Of a stretch of DNA of 64,000 nt, positions 36,615 to 46,163 are shown piece after piece; within the stretch, counting starts at the first letter, position 1, and every line of letters begins with the position of its first letter. Location of the stretch: contig NZ_LWHM01000016.1 in assembly GCF_001642735.1 (NCBI RefSeq), positions 170,860-234,859 of the forward strand, written 5' to 3'. Both the position numbers and the translations under genes were made by a program. Below the pieces are notes generated by a model, which had not been told where the DNA came from, searched no databases, and saw only the letters and a list, made by a program, of their open reading frames with translations. Origin of the DNA: Pseudohongiella nitratireducens. Lineage in GTDB: Bacteria > Pseudomonadota > Gammaproteobacteria > Pseudomonadales > Pseudohongiellaceae.

Positions 36615-37438
36615 TGTCTATTTATGTCATAGGTGACATTCAAGGCTGTTACAAACCGCTGCGTCGGCTCCTGGACTCAGTGGACTTTCAGCCCGATCGT
36701 GGTGATGAACTCTGGTGTGTTGGCGACCTGATTAACCGGGGTCCAAGATCTCTCGATACGCTGCGTTTCCTGCGCGACCTTGGCGATGCAGCCACTGTTG
36801 TGCTGGGCAACCATGACCTGCACTTCCTTTCGCTGTACTACGACTGTATCCCGGCAACCATGAAGAGTCGTCACACTCTCGACAAACTGCTCAAAGCACC
36901 TGACTGCGATGAACTGGCCGAATGGTTGCGCCAGAAACCTCTGGTCCACTATGACAGTCTGAAAACCGAGGCCGGCATACGCAATTACCTGATGGTTCAT
37001 GCCGGTGTCCCCCCTGTCTGGGACCTGAAGAAAACCCTGGAACTGGCTGCCGAAGTCGAACTGGCACTGAGCGGACCGGACTTCCGTGAATTCCTGATCA
37101 ATATGTATGGCAATGAGCCTGGCAAGTGGAAAGACTCTCTGGAAGGCTATGACCGTCTCAGGCTGATTACCAACTACCTGACCCGTATGCGCTTCTGCAA
37201 GAAAGGCGGCAAACTGGATTTCACCATCAAGGAAGGCCTTAACAAGGCTCCCAAAGGCTTCGAGCCCTGGTTCATTTTTGAGAAGCTGACGCCGGAAACC
37301 CATATCCTGTTTGGCCACTGGGCCGCCCTGGAAGGCATCACCGGCCACCCTTACGTTCATGCCCTGGATACCGGCTGTGTCTGGGGGCGCGAATTGACCA
37401 TGATGCGCCTGGAAGACCACAAGCTGTTCAGCGTCTGA
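36614..37438 (+). CDS. apaH: Symmetrical bis(5'-nucleosyl)-tetraphosphatase
   Basis: Splits diadenosine tetraphosphate to two ADP; metal-dependent PPP-type phosphatase. Motifs: YVIGDIQGCYKPLRRLL (GDxxG), WCVGDLINRGPRSLDTL (GDxxxRG), VVLGNHDLHFLS (GNHD), LMVHAGVPPVWDL and FGHWAALEG. 274 residues. ApaH also removes Np4 caps from RNA in E. coli. Stop and start touch apaG; cca begins 12 bases later. Confidence 0.96.
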   Translation: MSIYVIGDIQGCYKPLRRLLDSVDFQPDRGDELWCVGDLINRGPRSLDTLRFLRDLGDAATVVLGNHDLHFLSLYYDCIPATMKSRHTLDKLLKAPDCDELAEWLRQKPLVHYDSLKTEAGIRNYLMVHAGVPPVWDLKKTLELAAEVELALSGPDFREFLINMYGNEPGKWKDSLEGYDRLRLITNYLTRMRFCKKGGKLDFTIKEGLNKAPKGFEPWFIFEKLTPETHILFGHWAALEGITGHPYVHALDTGCVWGRELTMMRLEDHKLFSV

Positions 37439-37450
37439 TAGACTGATGAC

Positions 37451-38770
37451 ATGAACACATATCTTGTAGGCGGCGCTATCCGGGATGAAATGCTGGGGCT
37501 GAAAGGCGCCGACAAAGACTGGGTGGTGGTCGGCAGCACTCCCGAGGCCATGATCTCACTTGGCTACACGCCTGTAGGAAAAGACTTTCCCGTTTTCCTG
37601 CACCCGAAATCCGGCCAGGAGTATGCGTTGGCCCGCACCGAGCGCAAATCTGGCAAGGGCTACACAGGTTTCGTGGTACATGCCGCCCCGGACGTAACCC
37701 TGGAAGAGGATTTACAACGCCGGGACCTGACCATCAACGCCATGGCCAGAGCTGATGACGGCACCCTGATTGACCCCTATGGAGGCGCCAGAGACCTGGA
37801 TGCTCGCCTGCTGCGTCATGTTTCTCCGGCATTTTCCGAAGACCCTTTGCGTATATTGCGTGTTGCCCGATTTGCCGCCCGCTTCCATGCCCAGGGGTTT
37901 GAGGTCGCCGCAGAAACCATGACCCTGATGCGCGACATGAGCCAGAGCGGAGAATTACAGGCGCTAACCCCAGAACGCATCTGGCAGGAAATGCACAAGA
38001 CCTTGCAGCATGATGATTGTCCGGTGTTTTTCGAGGTCCTGCGCGAGTGCGGAGCGCTGAAGGAGATTATGCCGGAACTGGACCGACTGTTCGGAATCCC
38101 ACAGCCGCCGCAATGGCATCCGGAAGTGGATACCGGCGTCCATACACTGATGGTCCTGAAACAGGCTTGCCTGCTGACCCAGGAGACCGATGTCCGTTTT
38201 GCAGCACTGGTTCATGATCTCGGCAAAGGCGAAACACCAGCAGAGATGTGGCCCAGTCACCGTGGACACGAGACGCTGGGACTCAAACCGATCAAAGCCC
38301 TGTGCCAGCGCCTGAAAGTGCCTCGCAGCGCCAGCGAACTGGCCTGTCTGACCTCAGAATTCCACACGCATGTACACCGGGCCTTGTCGCTCAAACCCTC
38401 GACTCTGCTAAAAACCCTGGAAAAGCTGGATGCCTTTCGGCGGCCGGAGCGCTTCCAACAATTTTTACTGGCCTGCAAAGCCGATTCTCGTGGCCGCACC
38501 GGATTTGAGCAAATACCCTACCTGCAAGCAAACCACTTCCAGGCAGCACTGGATGCCAGCAAAGGCATTGCCGTGCCTGAACTGCTGGAACGCTTCCCGG
38601 TACCGGAGGGCCAAGTGGCGGGCCCCCATATCCAGTCGATACTTCGTGAAGCACGGCTGTCAGCGATTCGTCATTATTGCAAAAACACGCCTTATAAACC
38701 TGATGCCGTACCAGCGCGCACCAGTCGCAAAGCGCCACCAGGGGACAAACGCCGAGAAGCGATACCATGA
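37451..38770 (+). CDS. cca: CCA tRNA nucleotidyltransferase with HD domain
   Basis: Adds or repairs the CCA end of tRNA without a template. The head domain has YLVGGAIRDEML and DKDWVVVG with the catalytic Asp pair, then RRDLTINAMA and DPLRILRVARFAARF; the neck helix reads PERIWQEMHKTL. The HD domain (DVRFAALVHDLGKGETP, then HRGHE) gives phosphohydrolase activity as in the E. coli type. 439 residues with a basic C-terminal tail (RTSRKAPPGDKRREA). Overlaps the next gene by four bases. Confidence 0.95.
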   Translation: MNTYLVGGAIRDEMLGLKGADKDWVVVGSTPEAMISLGYTPVGKDFPVFLHPKSGQEYALARTERKSGKGYTGFVVHAAPDVTLEEDLQRRDLTINAMARADDGTLIDPYGGARDLDARLLRHVSPAFSEDPLRILRVARFAARFHAQGFEVAAETMTLMRDMSQSGELQALTPERIWQEMHKTLQHDDCPVFFEVLRECGALKEIMPELDRLFGIPQPPQWHPEVDTGVHTLMVLKQACLLTQETDVRFAALVHDLGKGETPAEMWPSHRGHETLGLKPIKALCQRLKVPRSASELACLTSEFHTHVHRALSLKPSTLLKTLEKLDAFRRPERFQQFLLACKADSRGRTGFEQIPYLQANHFQAALDASKGIAVPELLERFPVPEGQVAGPHIQSILREARLSAIRHYCKNTPYKPDAVPARTSRKAPPGDKRREAIP

Positions 38771-39525
38771 CCACATCACAACCCTCTGACTCCCCCGTCG
38801 TACTTGTCACTGGTGCTGCCCGGCGTATTGGCGCTGAGATCGTTCGTCACTTCCATGCCCGGGGGTATCGGGTACTGATCCATTGCCGGCATTCACTGAA
38901 TGAGGCCAGGGCACTGGCTGAGGCCTGCAATCACAGCAGGTCCGGCTCAGCGGCGGTGCTACAACAGGATCTGAGCTCAGCAGAAGATGCCAAAAAGCTG
39001 GCAGCGCAAGCCCTGAACACCTGGCAACGCCTGGATGTGCTGATCAACAATGCCAGTGCTTTTTTCCCCACGCCTGTGGGTCAAATTACCCAGGTGCACT
39101 GGGATGCGCTCATGGACAGTAACGCCAAAGTTCCCCTGTTCCTCAGCCAGGCATTAGCGCCCGCTTTACAGGCAAGCCAGGGATGTATCATCAACATCAC
39201 AGACATCCATGCAGAAGCCGGACTGAGCGCCCACACGCCTTATACGATGGCCAAAGCGGCACTGCTGGCCATGACACGTTCGCTGGCCCGTGAACTGGCA
39301 CCCGACATCCGGGTCAACGCCATTGCGCCAGGCGCCATCCTGTGGCCCGAATCGGCTGAGGATATCAGCAGCGAGTCACAACAGGCCATCTTACACGGCA
39401 TCCCTATGGCCACACTTGGCCACCCTTCACATATTGCTGCTACTGCCTGTTTTCTGGCAACACAAGCTACATACGTGACGGGGGAAATCATTCGCGTTGA
39501 TGGTGGTCGCCGTCTAACGGGCTAG
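38767..39525 (+). CDS. folM: Pteridine reductase-like SDR (FolM/PTR1 type)
   Basis: NADPH-dependent reductase of dihydrofolate or dihydrobiopterin. Rossmann motifs TGAARRIGAEIVRHF (with the Arg typical of this group), HCRHSLNEA and NNASAFFPTP. The active site keeps the PTR1 spacing: Asp in NITDIHAEAG with Tyr 13 residues later in PYTMAKA (YxxxK), where most SDRs have Ser. 252 residues. It shares the region with folK and folB, which supports a folate role, though substrate is an inference. It overlaps the cca stop. Confidence 0.83.
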   Translation: MTTSQPSDSPVVLVTGAARRIGAEIVRHFHARGYRVLIHCRHSLNEARALAEACNHSRSGSAAVLQQDLSSAEDAKKLAAQALNTWQRLDVLINNASAFFPTPVGQITQVHWDALMDSNAKVPLFLSQALAPALQASQGCIINITDIHAEAGLSAHTPYTMAKAALLAMTRSLARELAPDIRVNAIAPGAILWPESAEDISSESQQAILHGIPMATLGHPSHIAATACFLATQATYVTGEIIRVDGGRRLTG

Positions 39526-39658
39526 AACCCCTTTCTACAGAGACGAATCACTTTGCTGCTACAAAGCGGCATGCTTTAAGATCAAAGCTGTTGTACCTGA
39601 AATAATACAAATAAAAAATAACACCAATAACAATAATATTAATAAAGGATACACAGCT

Positions 39659-41080
39659 ATGCCTAGCAATCGGCAGGACGGTCAGATCCAACCGGGCTTG
39701 AAGTGGGGCCCCTTTGTACTCCGCATCCCATTTATCCACGCCCGGTTCGCACTACCTGAATTGCTACAAGGTATCTGTGTTGCCGGCGCCACAGGGCTGG
39801 CGCTGGTGCCGGTCATGACCGCATCGTTCGGATTAACATTCGAAGAAGCGGTCACCATGGCCATGTACCATACCTTGCTAATCTCCTCTGCCTGGTTTTT
39901 CTTCGGCGACCCGGTGGCCCCGGGATGGCTAACGCCCGCTTTGCCCTTTATTTTTGCCTTTGTGCTCGGTAGCGGCAACACACCGGAGCAACAGTTTCAG
40001 CTAATGACTGCACTATCGCTGAACTTCGCTGCTTTATTGCTGATATTGGGCGGTACAGGGATGGGCGCCAAACTGGTCGCCTGGGTACCCAATGTGCTGA
40101 AAGGCGGCATTATTCTTGGAGCAGCAGTCGCGGCTTTTCTGCGAATTTTCGATCCGGCCGATGCAGCCAGCGCGCTGAACAGCACGCCCATTGCTGCCAT
40201 TTCCTCGCTGGCACTGTGCATGTTCCTGACCTTTTCCAAACCTTTCCAGCGAATCGCAGCACAGCGCCCCATGCTGGCCAAAATTGCCGGGCTGGGTTTG
40301 CTGCCAGCGTTTCTCGTCGCAGCCATTGTGGGTCTTATCACCGGAGAAATGGATTTCAACATCCGCAACGGCCTGCTGGATGTACCAACACTGACTGCAT
40401 CTCTGTGGCAAAAGGCCAGCCCGCTGGTCATCGGCTGGCCAAGCCCCGCCATGTTCGTTGAAGCCCTGCCGCTGGCATTTATTACTTACATCCTGTTTTT
40501 CGGCGATGTGGTCACAGGCGAAGAAATGGTCAAGAATGCCCAGGACGCACGCCCCGATGAAAAGCTCGACGTCGACAGTAACCGTCTGCACTTATCCACG
40601 GGTATCCGCAATGCGATCATGGCAGTCGTCGCCCCTTTTTTTGGTACGCAAGGTGTCTTATGGACAGGCATTCAGGTGATTGTGCTGAAACGCTGGGCAA
40701 CCGGCCGGCAACAAATGGACTCTATATTTGACGGCATCTCTGCCTATTACGTCTATGGTTTCCCATTGCTATTTATCGTGCTGCCGATTGTCACCACTTT
40801 ACAGCCATTGCTGCCAATTGCCCTGGCAGTGACGCTGTTACTGACCGGTTTTGCCTGCGCCACGCTGGCACTGAACACAGTAACGGATCCCCAGGAGCGC
40901 GGCGCCATGGTGCTGACGGCCATTGCCTTCTCTATATTTGATCCCTGGACCGGGTTGTTGGCAGGACTGGCTACGATTGTCGTGGTGGTCGGACCACATG
41001 TCTTTTACGCGAAAAAAGCCGACCCTGAACACCCTGAAGTCATCGCACCTGAAGCAGAGAAGGCGGACTCAACGGCCTGA
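39659..41080 (+). CDS. NCS2/SLC23-type permease, substrate unknown
   Basis: Multi-pass inner-membrane carrier with 12-14 hydrophobic segments. The segments GLALVPVMTASFG and LLILGGTGMGAKLVAWVPN recall the xanthine/uracil or SulP-like permease fold, and the late half has a charged loop (GEEMVKNAQDARPDEKLD). 473 residues. The start has an AAAGGA site in an AT-rich stretch with runs of AATAA (39597-39650), quite unlike the neighbouring DNA. It converges on folK with a 12-base overlap. Whether it carries nucleobases, folate precursors or another anion cannot be told. Confidence 0.7.
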   Translation: MPSNRQDGQIQPGLKWGPFVLRIPFIHARFALPELLQGICVAGATGLALVPVMTASFGLTFEEAVTMAMYHTLLISSAWFFFGDPVAPGWLTPALPFIFAFVLGSGNTPEQQFQLMTALSLNFAALLLILGGTGMGAKLVAWVPNVLKGGIILGAAVAAFLRIFDPADAASALNSTPIAAISSLALCMFLTFSKPFQRIAAQRPMLAKIAGLGLLPAFLVAAIVGLITGEMDFNIRNGLLDVPTLTASLWQKASPLVIGWPSPAMFVEALPLAFITYILFFGDVVTGEEMVKNAQDARPDEKLDVDSNRLHLSTGIRNAIMAVVAPFFGTQGVLWTGIQVIVLKRWATGRQQMDSIFDGISAYYVYGFPLLFIVLPIVTTLQPLLPIALAVTLLLTGFACATLALNTVTDPQERGAMVLTAIAFSIFDPWTGLLAGLATIVVVVGPHVFYAKKADPEHPEVIAPEAEKADSTA

Positions 41081-41578
41081 CAGCGCCTGGTCATGCCAGT
41101 GGAATTCGATCGGCCACAGTCGTTGTGGCCGGTCATATTGCTGCCAGAGTGTGGCATAGGATTTACCACTAACGGGGTCAAGCTGTAAGGGACAGATATC
41201 AGCCAGTGGCTTGAGCACGAAGGCATTTTCTGTGATTTCAGGCCGCGGCAAGACAACACCATCGAACTCGCCTGACAAGTCATCGCAGGTCAGAATGTCG
41301 ATATCGAGCGTTCTGCCTGAGAAGCGTTTCTGGCTCCGGTCCCTGCCATTTTGATCTTCAATCGCTTTGAGCACATCCCGTATACACCACAGGGGCATAT
41401 CACTCTGCAGTGCGACGACCATATTCAGAAAGTTATCGCCGTCAAAGCCAACCGCCTCACTTTCATACACCGGCGACAGCGTTAACTCACCGAAATGCTC
41501 TGACAGGGCGTCCAGTGCCAGCGTCAGATAACGTTTTGGCTGCTGGTTACTGCCCAGACTGAGGGTGATAAAGGACAT
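41069..41578 (-). CDS. folK: 2-amino-4-hydroxy-6-hydroxymethyldihydropteridine pyrophosphokinase
   Basis: Transfers pyrophosphate from ATP to the pterin in folate synthesis. The start at ATG 41578 (MSFITLSLGSNQQPKRYL) is chosen over the open frame to 41710 because the family begins with this block. Other motifs: FLNMVVALQSDM, GRDRSQKRFSGRTLDIDIL with two Asp for magnesium, and LPRPEITENAFVLKPLADI. 169 residues, close to the usual 160. The next gene upstream on the strand is folB, with a 100-base gap. Confidence 0.93.
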   Translation of the reverse strand: MSFITLSLGSNQQPKRYLTLALDALSEHFGELTLSPVYESEAVGFDGDNFLNMVVALQSDMPLWCIRDVLKAIEDQNGRDRSQKRFSGRTLDIDILTCDDLSGEFDGVVLPRPEITENAFVLKPLADICPLQLDPVSGKSYATLWQQYDRPQRLWPIEFHWHDQALSGR

Positions 41579-41678
41579 GCTGTTTGCCTGACTTGTTTGC
41601 TTAACGAATTGACCTGGCCTGTTTACCAGGCTGACTTGCCATCTCGGGTCTGCCTGCAATAACTGTGCATTGCACAGG

Positions 41679-42053
41679 TTACATTGGCAAGCGTGGCGGG
41701 CGTTCCCCACGCTCTATGATAACGCCGACATCTTTCGCTCCTGTGACAGCGCCAGGCTTGCCCACCCGAAGCCGAATCCAGGGCGTAGGAAATTCGGCCA
41801 ACACCAGTTCAGCGACTTTTTCAGCCATGGTCTCAATCAGCAAAAATTCAGCCGCTTCAATATAAGCGATCAGCCGCTTGGATACCGCTTTATAATTCAG
41901 TGTCTGCTCAATATCTTCCCCCGCAGCAGCCGCACCAATATCTGTCACCATATCGAGATCCAGGCTGACTGTCTGGCGAATTTTACGTTCCCAGTCATAG
42001 ATGCCAATGACCGTATTGATCTCAAGTTCACGGATATAAACGATGTCGCTCAT
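41679..42053 (-). CDS. folB: Dihydroneopterin aldolase
   Basis: Aldol cleavage of dihydroneopterin; the step before FolK. Start at ATG 42053 ([23 protein letters not shown]), the family opening; an open frame extends to 42170 but runs through tsaD. The Glu/Lys active site lies in the [15 protein letters not shown] and [17 protein letters not shown] blocks. 124 residues. Its ATG overlaps the tsaD stop by four bases. Confidence 0.93.
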   Translation of the reverse strand: MSDIVYIRELEINTVIGIYDWERKIRQTVSLDLDMVTDIGAAAAGEDIEQTLNYKAVSKRLIAYIEAAEFLLIETMAEKVAELVLAEFPTPWIRLRVGKPGAVTGAKDVGVIIERGERPPRLPM

Positions 42054-43108
42054 ACTAGATGCTGACTCCCGAATGAAGATGGTTGACAGGGTGGCAGGCT
42101 TTCCATATTCCAGCGCGCCTTTGCCTGGATGGTTAATGCTTCCTGCTGGCCGGCTTTGAGTCTTTGACACCCTGCATAGGCAATCATGGCCCCATTATCG
42201 GTGCAAAAACGCGGCTGCGCATAGAACAGTTCAGCGCGGTGTTTCTTGACCATGTCTCCCAACCCGGCTCGCAAACGCAGATTGGCGCTCACACCACCGG
42301 CAATGATCAATGATCTCATGCCACTTTCCTGCAAGGCACGGCGGCACTTGATAACCAGTGTCTGCACCACAGCCTCTTCAAAAGCCAGCGCCACATCCGC
42401 TTTGGCCTGATCCGTCAGCTCATTGGCATCAGACAGATCCTGCAGGGTATTGCGCACGAAGGTTTTCAGACCACTGAAACTGAAATCCAGCCCCGGCCTG
42501 TTGGTCATCGGCCGAGGGAAGACAAACCGCCCTGGTGTGCCCTGCTCAGCTAATGCAGCCACACGCGGCCCGCCCGGATATGACAGCCCAAGCATTTTGG
42601 CGACTTTATCAAAGGCCTCTCCAGCCGCATCATCAAGTGATTCTCCCAGCAACCGATACTCACCAATGCCTTTAACGCTGACTAATTGCGTATGTCCGCC
42701 GGATACCAGCAAGGCAACAAAAGGAAACGTTGGCGGGTTTGCTTCCAGCATCGGAGCCAGTAAATGGCCTTCCATGTGATGAACACCGATGGCCGGCACC
42801 TGCCAGGCCATGGCCAGCGAACGCCCCAGTGCAGCCCCCACCAGCAACGCTCCAATCAGACCCGGCCCGGCGGTGTAGGCGATACCATCTATGGTCGACT
42901 TGTCGATGTCATGACTCTGCATCAGCTCACGAATCATCGGCAATGCCTTACGCACATGATCGCGAGATGCCAGTTCGGGGATGACCCCGCCATAGCGGGC
43001 GTGCATATCCACCTGACTGTACAAGGCATCGGCCAGCAACCCCTGCTCACTGTCATAAATGGCGATGCCGGTTTCATCGCAGGATGTTTCTATACCCAAT
43101 ATACGCAT
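42050..43108 (-). CDS. tsaD: tRNA N6-threonylcarbamoyladenosine transferase TsaD
   Basis: Attaches the threonylcarbamoyl group to A37 of ANN-decoding tRNAs, with TsaB and TsaE. Start at ATG 43108 ([14 protein letters not shown]). The metal site HMEGH, the loop SGGHTQLV and the nucleotide-binding [25 protein letters not shown] and [10 protein letters not shown] are all present. 352 residues, normal; the tail [10 protein letters not shown] is variable. Divergent from rpsU, the usual placement. Confidence 0.96.
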   Translation of the reverse strand: MRILGIETSCDETGIAIYDSEQGLLADALYSQVDMHARYGGVIPELASRDHVRKALPMIRELMQSHDIDKSTIDGIAYTAGPGLIGALLVGAALGRSLAMAWQVPAIGVHHMEGHLLAPMLEANPPTFPFVALLVSGGHTQLVSVKGIGEYRLLGESLDDAAGEAFDKVAKMLGLSYPGGPRVAALAEQGTPGRFVFPRPMTNRPGLDFSFSGLKTFVRNTLQDLSDANELTDQAKADVALAFEEAVVQTLVIKCRRALQESGMRSLIIAGGVSANLRLRAGLGDMVKKHRAELFYAQPRFCTDNGAMIAYAGCQRLKAGQQEALTIQAKARWNMESLPPCQPSSFGSQHLV

Positions 43109-43223
43109 GATTTCAGCTGTCGGAAAAAGATCAGAATGATACGGCAGGCAAGGCATTGACGCCAACTTTCCCGCCTCCGCTGATGGCTAAATGCGGTTTT
43201 ACTGCCGACTTGTCAGCATTTCC

Positions 43224-43254
43224 TTGCAGTTATAAGGCCGCTAGCTGCTATAAT
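43224..43254 (+). promoter_or_regulatory. Promoter for the rpsU-dnaG-rpoD operon
   Basis: TATAAT at 43249-43254 with TTGCAG at 43224-43229, a slightly long 19-base spacer. It lies 128 bases before rpsU in the gap to the divergent tsaD. Confidence 0.5.
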
Positions 43255-43381
43255 AGACAGGATTAATACCTCCCTGGCTGCAAACGTTTACGGCTCAACA
43301 CATAAATGTCTTTGCATTTATGTATAAGTCGCATTACCATATGCGCCCCTTTAAATTTGAATGGAAAGGTGTCTCTACACT

Positions 43382-43597
43382 ATGCCAACGGTTAAACTGA
43401 AAGAAAATGAGCCGTTTGACGTCGCTCTGCGTCGTTTCAAGCGTTCTTGCGAAAAAGCCGGCATTCTGGCCGAAGTTCGTCGCAAAGAGTTTTATGAAAA
43501 GCCAACAGCTGCACGCAAGCGTAAAGCGGCGGCTGCTGTGAAGCGTCATCTGAAAAAGCTGTCTCGCGAAAACAAGCGCACTAAACGTCTGTACTGA
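43382..43597 (+). CDS. rpsU: 30S ribosomal protein S21
   Basis: Small basic protein near the anti-Shine-Dalgarno region of 16S rRNA, needed for initiation. Begins [20 protein letters not shown], then [20 protein letters not shown] and the Lys/Arg-rich tail ending NKRTKRLY. 71 residues, identical in length to E. coli S21. First gene of the macromolecular synthesis operon; its stop lies in a long stem (43588-43630). Confidence 0.97.
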   Translation: MPTVKLKENEPFDVALRRFKRSCEKAGILAEVRRKEFYEKPTAARKRKAAAAVKRHLKKLSRENKRTKRLY

Positions 43598-43630
43598 TAA
43601 GCGCCTGCACTGATCCAGTATCAGTACAGA
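43588..43630 (+). promoter_or_regulatory. Long stem across the rpsU stop codon
   Basis: TCTGTACTGATA (43588-43599) pairs perfectly with TATCAGTACAGA (43619-43630), a 12-base stem with a 19-base loop that contains the end of the coding region. A second 7-base stem (TTGCCTG / CAGGCAA) follows at 43631-43659. No T run follows, so this may protect the rpsU mRNA 3' end or mark a processing site and not terminate strongly. Confidence 0.5.
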
Positions 43631-43721
43631 TTGCCTGTTTAGCAGACAATGCCAGGCAAGTCATAGCGAACCGGTCACGCGACAGCGAAACCTCAATCAC
43701 GAGTCAAAACAGGATTCAACC

Positions 43722-44180
43722 ATGGCAGAAAGCGCCCTGAAACAACAGCTGACTGAAGCCATGAAAGATGCCATGCGCGCCAAAGACAAGGCACGCCTGA
43801 GCACAATCCGCCTGGCTCTGGCAGAGGTGAAGAAAGTCGAAGTCGATGAACGTATCGACCCCGACGACGCGCGCGTGCTTGCGCTGCTGGACAAAATGAT
43901 CAAGCAGCGCCGCGAATCGGTTCGTCAGTTCGAAGATGCTGGCCGCAACGACCTCGCCGATATAGAGAAAGCAGAGATAGAAGTCCTGCAAGACTTCATG
44001 CCTGCCGCACTAAGCGAAGCGGAACTCGACAGTATTATCTCCAAGGCCATCACCGACACAGGTGCTCAGGGCATGCCCGATATGGGCAAAGTCATGGGTG
44101 CGGTCAAACCCCAGGTTGCTGGCCGAGCCGATATGTCCGCCGTCAGCCAGAAAATCAAGTCCCGACTAAACGCCAACTGA
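43722..44180 (+). CDS. yqeY: GatB/YqeY domain protein
   Basis: Helical protein related to the tail domain of the GatB amidotransferase subunit, thought to meet tRNA. Blocks: LTEAMKDAMRAKDKARLSTIRL, KMIKQRRESVRQFEDAGRNDL, EKAEIEVLQDFMPAAL and GKVMGAVKPQVAGRADMS. 152 residues. Between rpsU and dnaG in Pseudomonas-type genomes but absent there in E. coli. Its exact role is unknown. Confidence 0.93.
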   Translation: MAESALKQQLTEAMKDAMRAKDKARLSTIRLALAEVKKVEVDERIDPDDARVLALLDKMIKQRRESVRQFEDAGRNDLADIEKAEIEVLQDFMPAALSEAELDSIISKAITDTGAQGMPDMGKVMGAVKPQVAGRADMSAVSQKIKSRLNAN

Positions 44181-44199
44181 TACTTCACCGGAGTCCGCC

Positions 44200-46074
44200 A
44201 TGGCTGGTCTGATTCCGCAAAGCTTTATCGACGACCTGTTGAGTCGTGTCGATATCGTTGAGGTAATCGACAAGCGCGTCAAATTGCGCAAAACCGGGAA
44301 AAACTACTCGGCCTGCTGCCCGTTCCACCAGGAAAAGACCCCCTCATTCAGCGTCGAACCTGACAAGCAATTTTACTACTGCTTTGGCTGCGGCGCCGGC
44401 GGTAATGCCCTCGGCTTCGTCATGGACTTCGATCACAAGGAGTTTCCTGAAGCTGTTGAGTCCCTGGCCAACGACCTCGGCCTGAGCGTCCCGAGGGAAA
44501 GTGGTAACAGCAATCAGCGCAAAGGGGAACGCGGCGAGCATGAGAAACTGCTCAGCGCGCTGAATCAGGCCAGTCTTTTTTTTCAGAAACAGCTTCGCCA
44601 ACACCCCAGTCGCGAACGCGCGGTTAGCTATTTAAAAGCACGCGGCCTGACCGGCCAGATTGCCCAGCGCTTTGCCATTGGTTTGGCTCCACCGGGCTGG
44701 GAAAACCTGCTGGAAGCCATGGAACCTTATCAGCTCCCGGTAGAAACGCTGGAAAAAGCCGGCCTGGTCATCAAACGCGAGGCCGATCACCGGCTGGCTG
44801 AAAAATCACCTTACTATGACCGTTTTCGTGATCGCATCATTTTCCCGATTCGTGATGCACGCGGCCGAACACTGGCATTTGGCGGGCGCGTACTCGGTGA
44901 TGACAAACCCAAGTACCTGAACTCGCCAGAAACACCGGTCTACCAGAAAAACCGTGAGCTTTACGGCCTGTTCGAATCCCGCCAGGTTTTGCGCAAACCG
45001 ACGCGCTTTTTGCTGGTAGAGGGCTACATGGACGTGGTGGCACTGGCGCAACACGGCATCAATTATGCTGTAGCCACACTGGGCACTGCCACCAATGCCA
45101 ATCACCTGAATCGGCTGTTCCGCATCGTACCTGAAGTGATTTTCTGTTTTGACGGCGATGATGCCGGCCGCAACGCGGCATGGCGCGCTCTGCGTGTCGC
45201 CCTACCGGTGATGGAAGATGGCAGGCAAATTCGCTTTCTGTTCCTGCCAGAAGGCGAAGATCCGGACACCCTGGTTCGCAAGGAAGGCGCCGAAGCCTTT
45301 GAAAAACGTCTGCTGAGCGCAAGCGCCCTGTCGGACTATTTCTTCCGGCACCTGGAAGAAGAAAACGACCTGAGCACACTCGACGGCAAGGCCAGGCTGT
45401 TCAAAGAAACCATGCCTTTGCTGAAAAGCCTGCCCAAAGGTCTGTTTCAACGGCTGATGCTGGATCGCACGGCTGACATAACTGACACCTCCAGGGACAC
45501 ATTACTGGAGTTGTTAGGCAACACGGCTCCAGCCAAGCCGCCAGCTATCAACCAGGGCGATTCCAGCCAGCCCGACACGCCAGAGCCACCTGCCTGGCTG
45601 GATGATGCAACCCATCGTTCCGGCCCGGCACGCGAGAAACAACAGGGCAAACCGCTGACGGTTAAGTCACGCGTACAAAAACCCGCCGACATGGTGGCCA
45701 TAGAATTGTTGCTGCAACAGCCAGAACTGGCCCAACTGGACAGCATTGATATCGCCACACTGAAAGAAGTCGGGCTACCCAATATCAAATTATTAATTGA
45801 ATTGATTGAATTCGCCCGCAGCCGTCCCCATATAGATACACCGACACTGGTTGGTCACTGTTATGGCTGCCAGGGCGGCAACCGGGTAACGCAATTGCTG
45901 GGAGATGAGAAAATCACTCCTGAAGCTGGTCGCCAGGAAGAGTTCATCTTTATCATCAAGACCATACAGGAAGAAGCCAGAAAGCGAGCGCAGCGTCGCC
46001 AATGGCTTGAACAAATTCGACCGAGAAGTCGGTCTTCTGATTCTGAACCGGAGTCCGGTCCGGAAGATAGGTAA
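44200..46074 (+). CDS. dnaG: DNA primase
   Basis: Makes RNA primers at the fork. The zinc domain has CCPFHQEKTPSFSVEPDK with YCFGCGAGG (CHC2 ligands), the TOPRIM domain has LVEGYMDVVALAQ and CFDGDDAGRNAA, and the middle reads IFPIRDARGRTLAFGGRVL. A Pro/Ser/Gln-rich linker (about 430-485) joins the C-terminal DnaB-binding domain, which ends with an Arg/Ser-rich tail. 624 residues, slightly longer than E. coli (581), the extra being the linker. 19 bases after yqeY, with a GGAG site. Confidence 0.97.
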   Translation: MAGLIPQSFIDDLLSRVDIVEVIDKRVKLRKTGKNYSACCPFHQEKTPSFSVEPDKQFYYCFGCGAGGNALGFVMDFDHKEFPEAVESLANDLGLSVPRESGNSNQRKGERGEHEKLLSALNQASLFFQKQLRQHPSRERAVSYLKARGLTGQIAQRFAIGLAPPGWENLLEAMEPYQLPVETLEKAGLVIKREADHRLAEKSPYYDRFRDRIIFPIRDARGRTLAFGGRVLGDDKPKYLNSPETPVYQKNRELYGLFESRQVLRKPTRFLLVEGYMDVVALAQHGINYAVATLGTATNANHLNRLFRIVPEVIFCFDGDDAGRNAAWRALRVALPVMEDGRQIRFLFLPEGEDPDTLVRKEGAEAFEKRLLSASALSDYFFRHLEEENDLSTLDGKARLFKETMPLLKSLPKGLFQRLMLDRTADITDTSRDTLLELLGNTAPAKPPAINQGDSSQPDTPEPPAWLDDATHRSGPAREKQQGKPLTVKSRVQKPADMVAIELLLQQPELAQLDSIDIATLKEVGLPNIKLLIELIEFARSRPHIDTPTLVGHCYGCQGGNRVTQLLGDEKITPEAGRQEEFIFIIKTIQEEARKRAQRRQWLEQIRPRSRSSDSEPESGPEDR

Positions 46075-46081
46075 ATCAGGC

Positions 46082-46110
46082 TGGCAAGATAGCAGTTCAA
46101 ACGCTATAAT
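46082..46110 (+). promoter_or_regulatory. Candidate rpoD promoter after dnaG
   Basis: A perfect TATAAT at 46105-46110 with TGGCAA at 46082-46087 (17-base spacer) lies 54 bases before rpoD, so rpoD can probably be transcribed separately from the operon. Confidence 0.5.
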
Positions 46111-46163
46111 GCCCGGCTGATTTTTATTTTTGCCACCTTTTGCACACCAAATTACGGGAAGCT

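Noticed and set aside
36677..37420. 247-codon open frame antisense to apaH
   Set aside because: Covers the same bases as apaH, whose phosphatase motifs are intact. Antisense frames are common in GC-biased genes.
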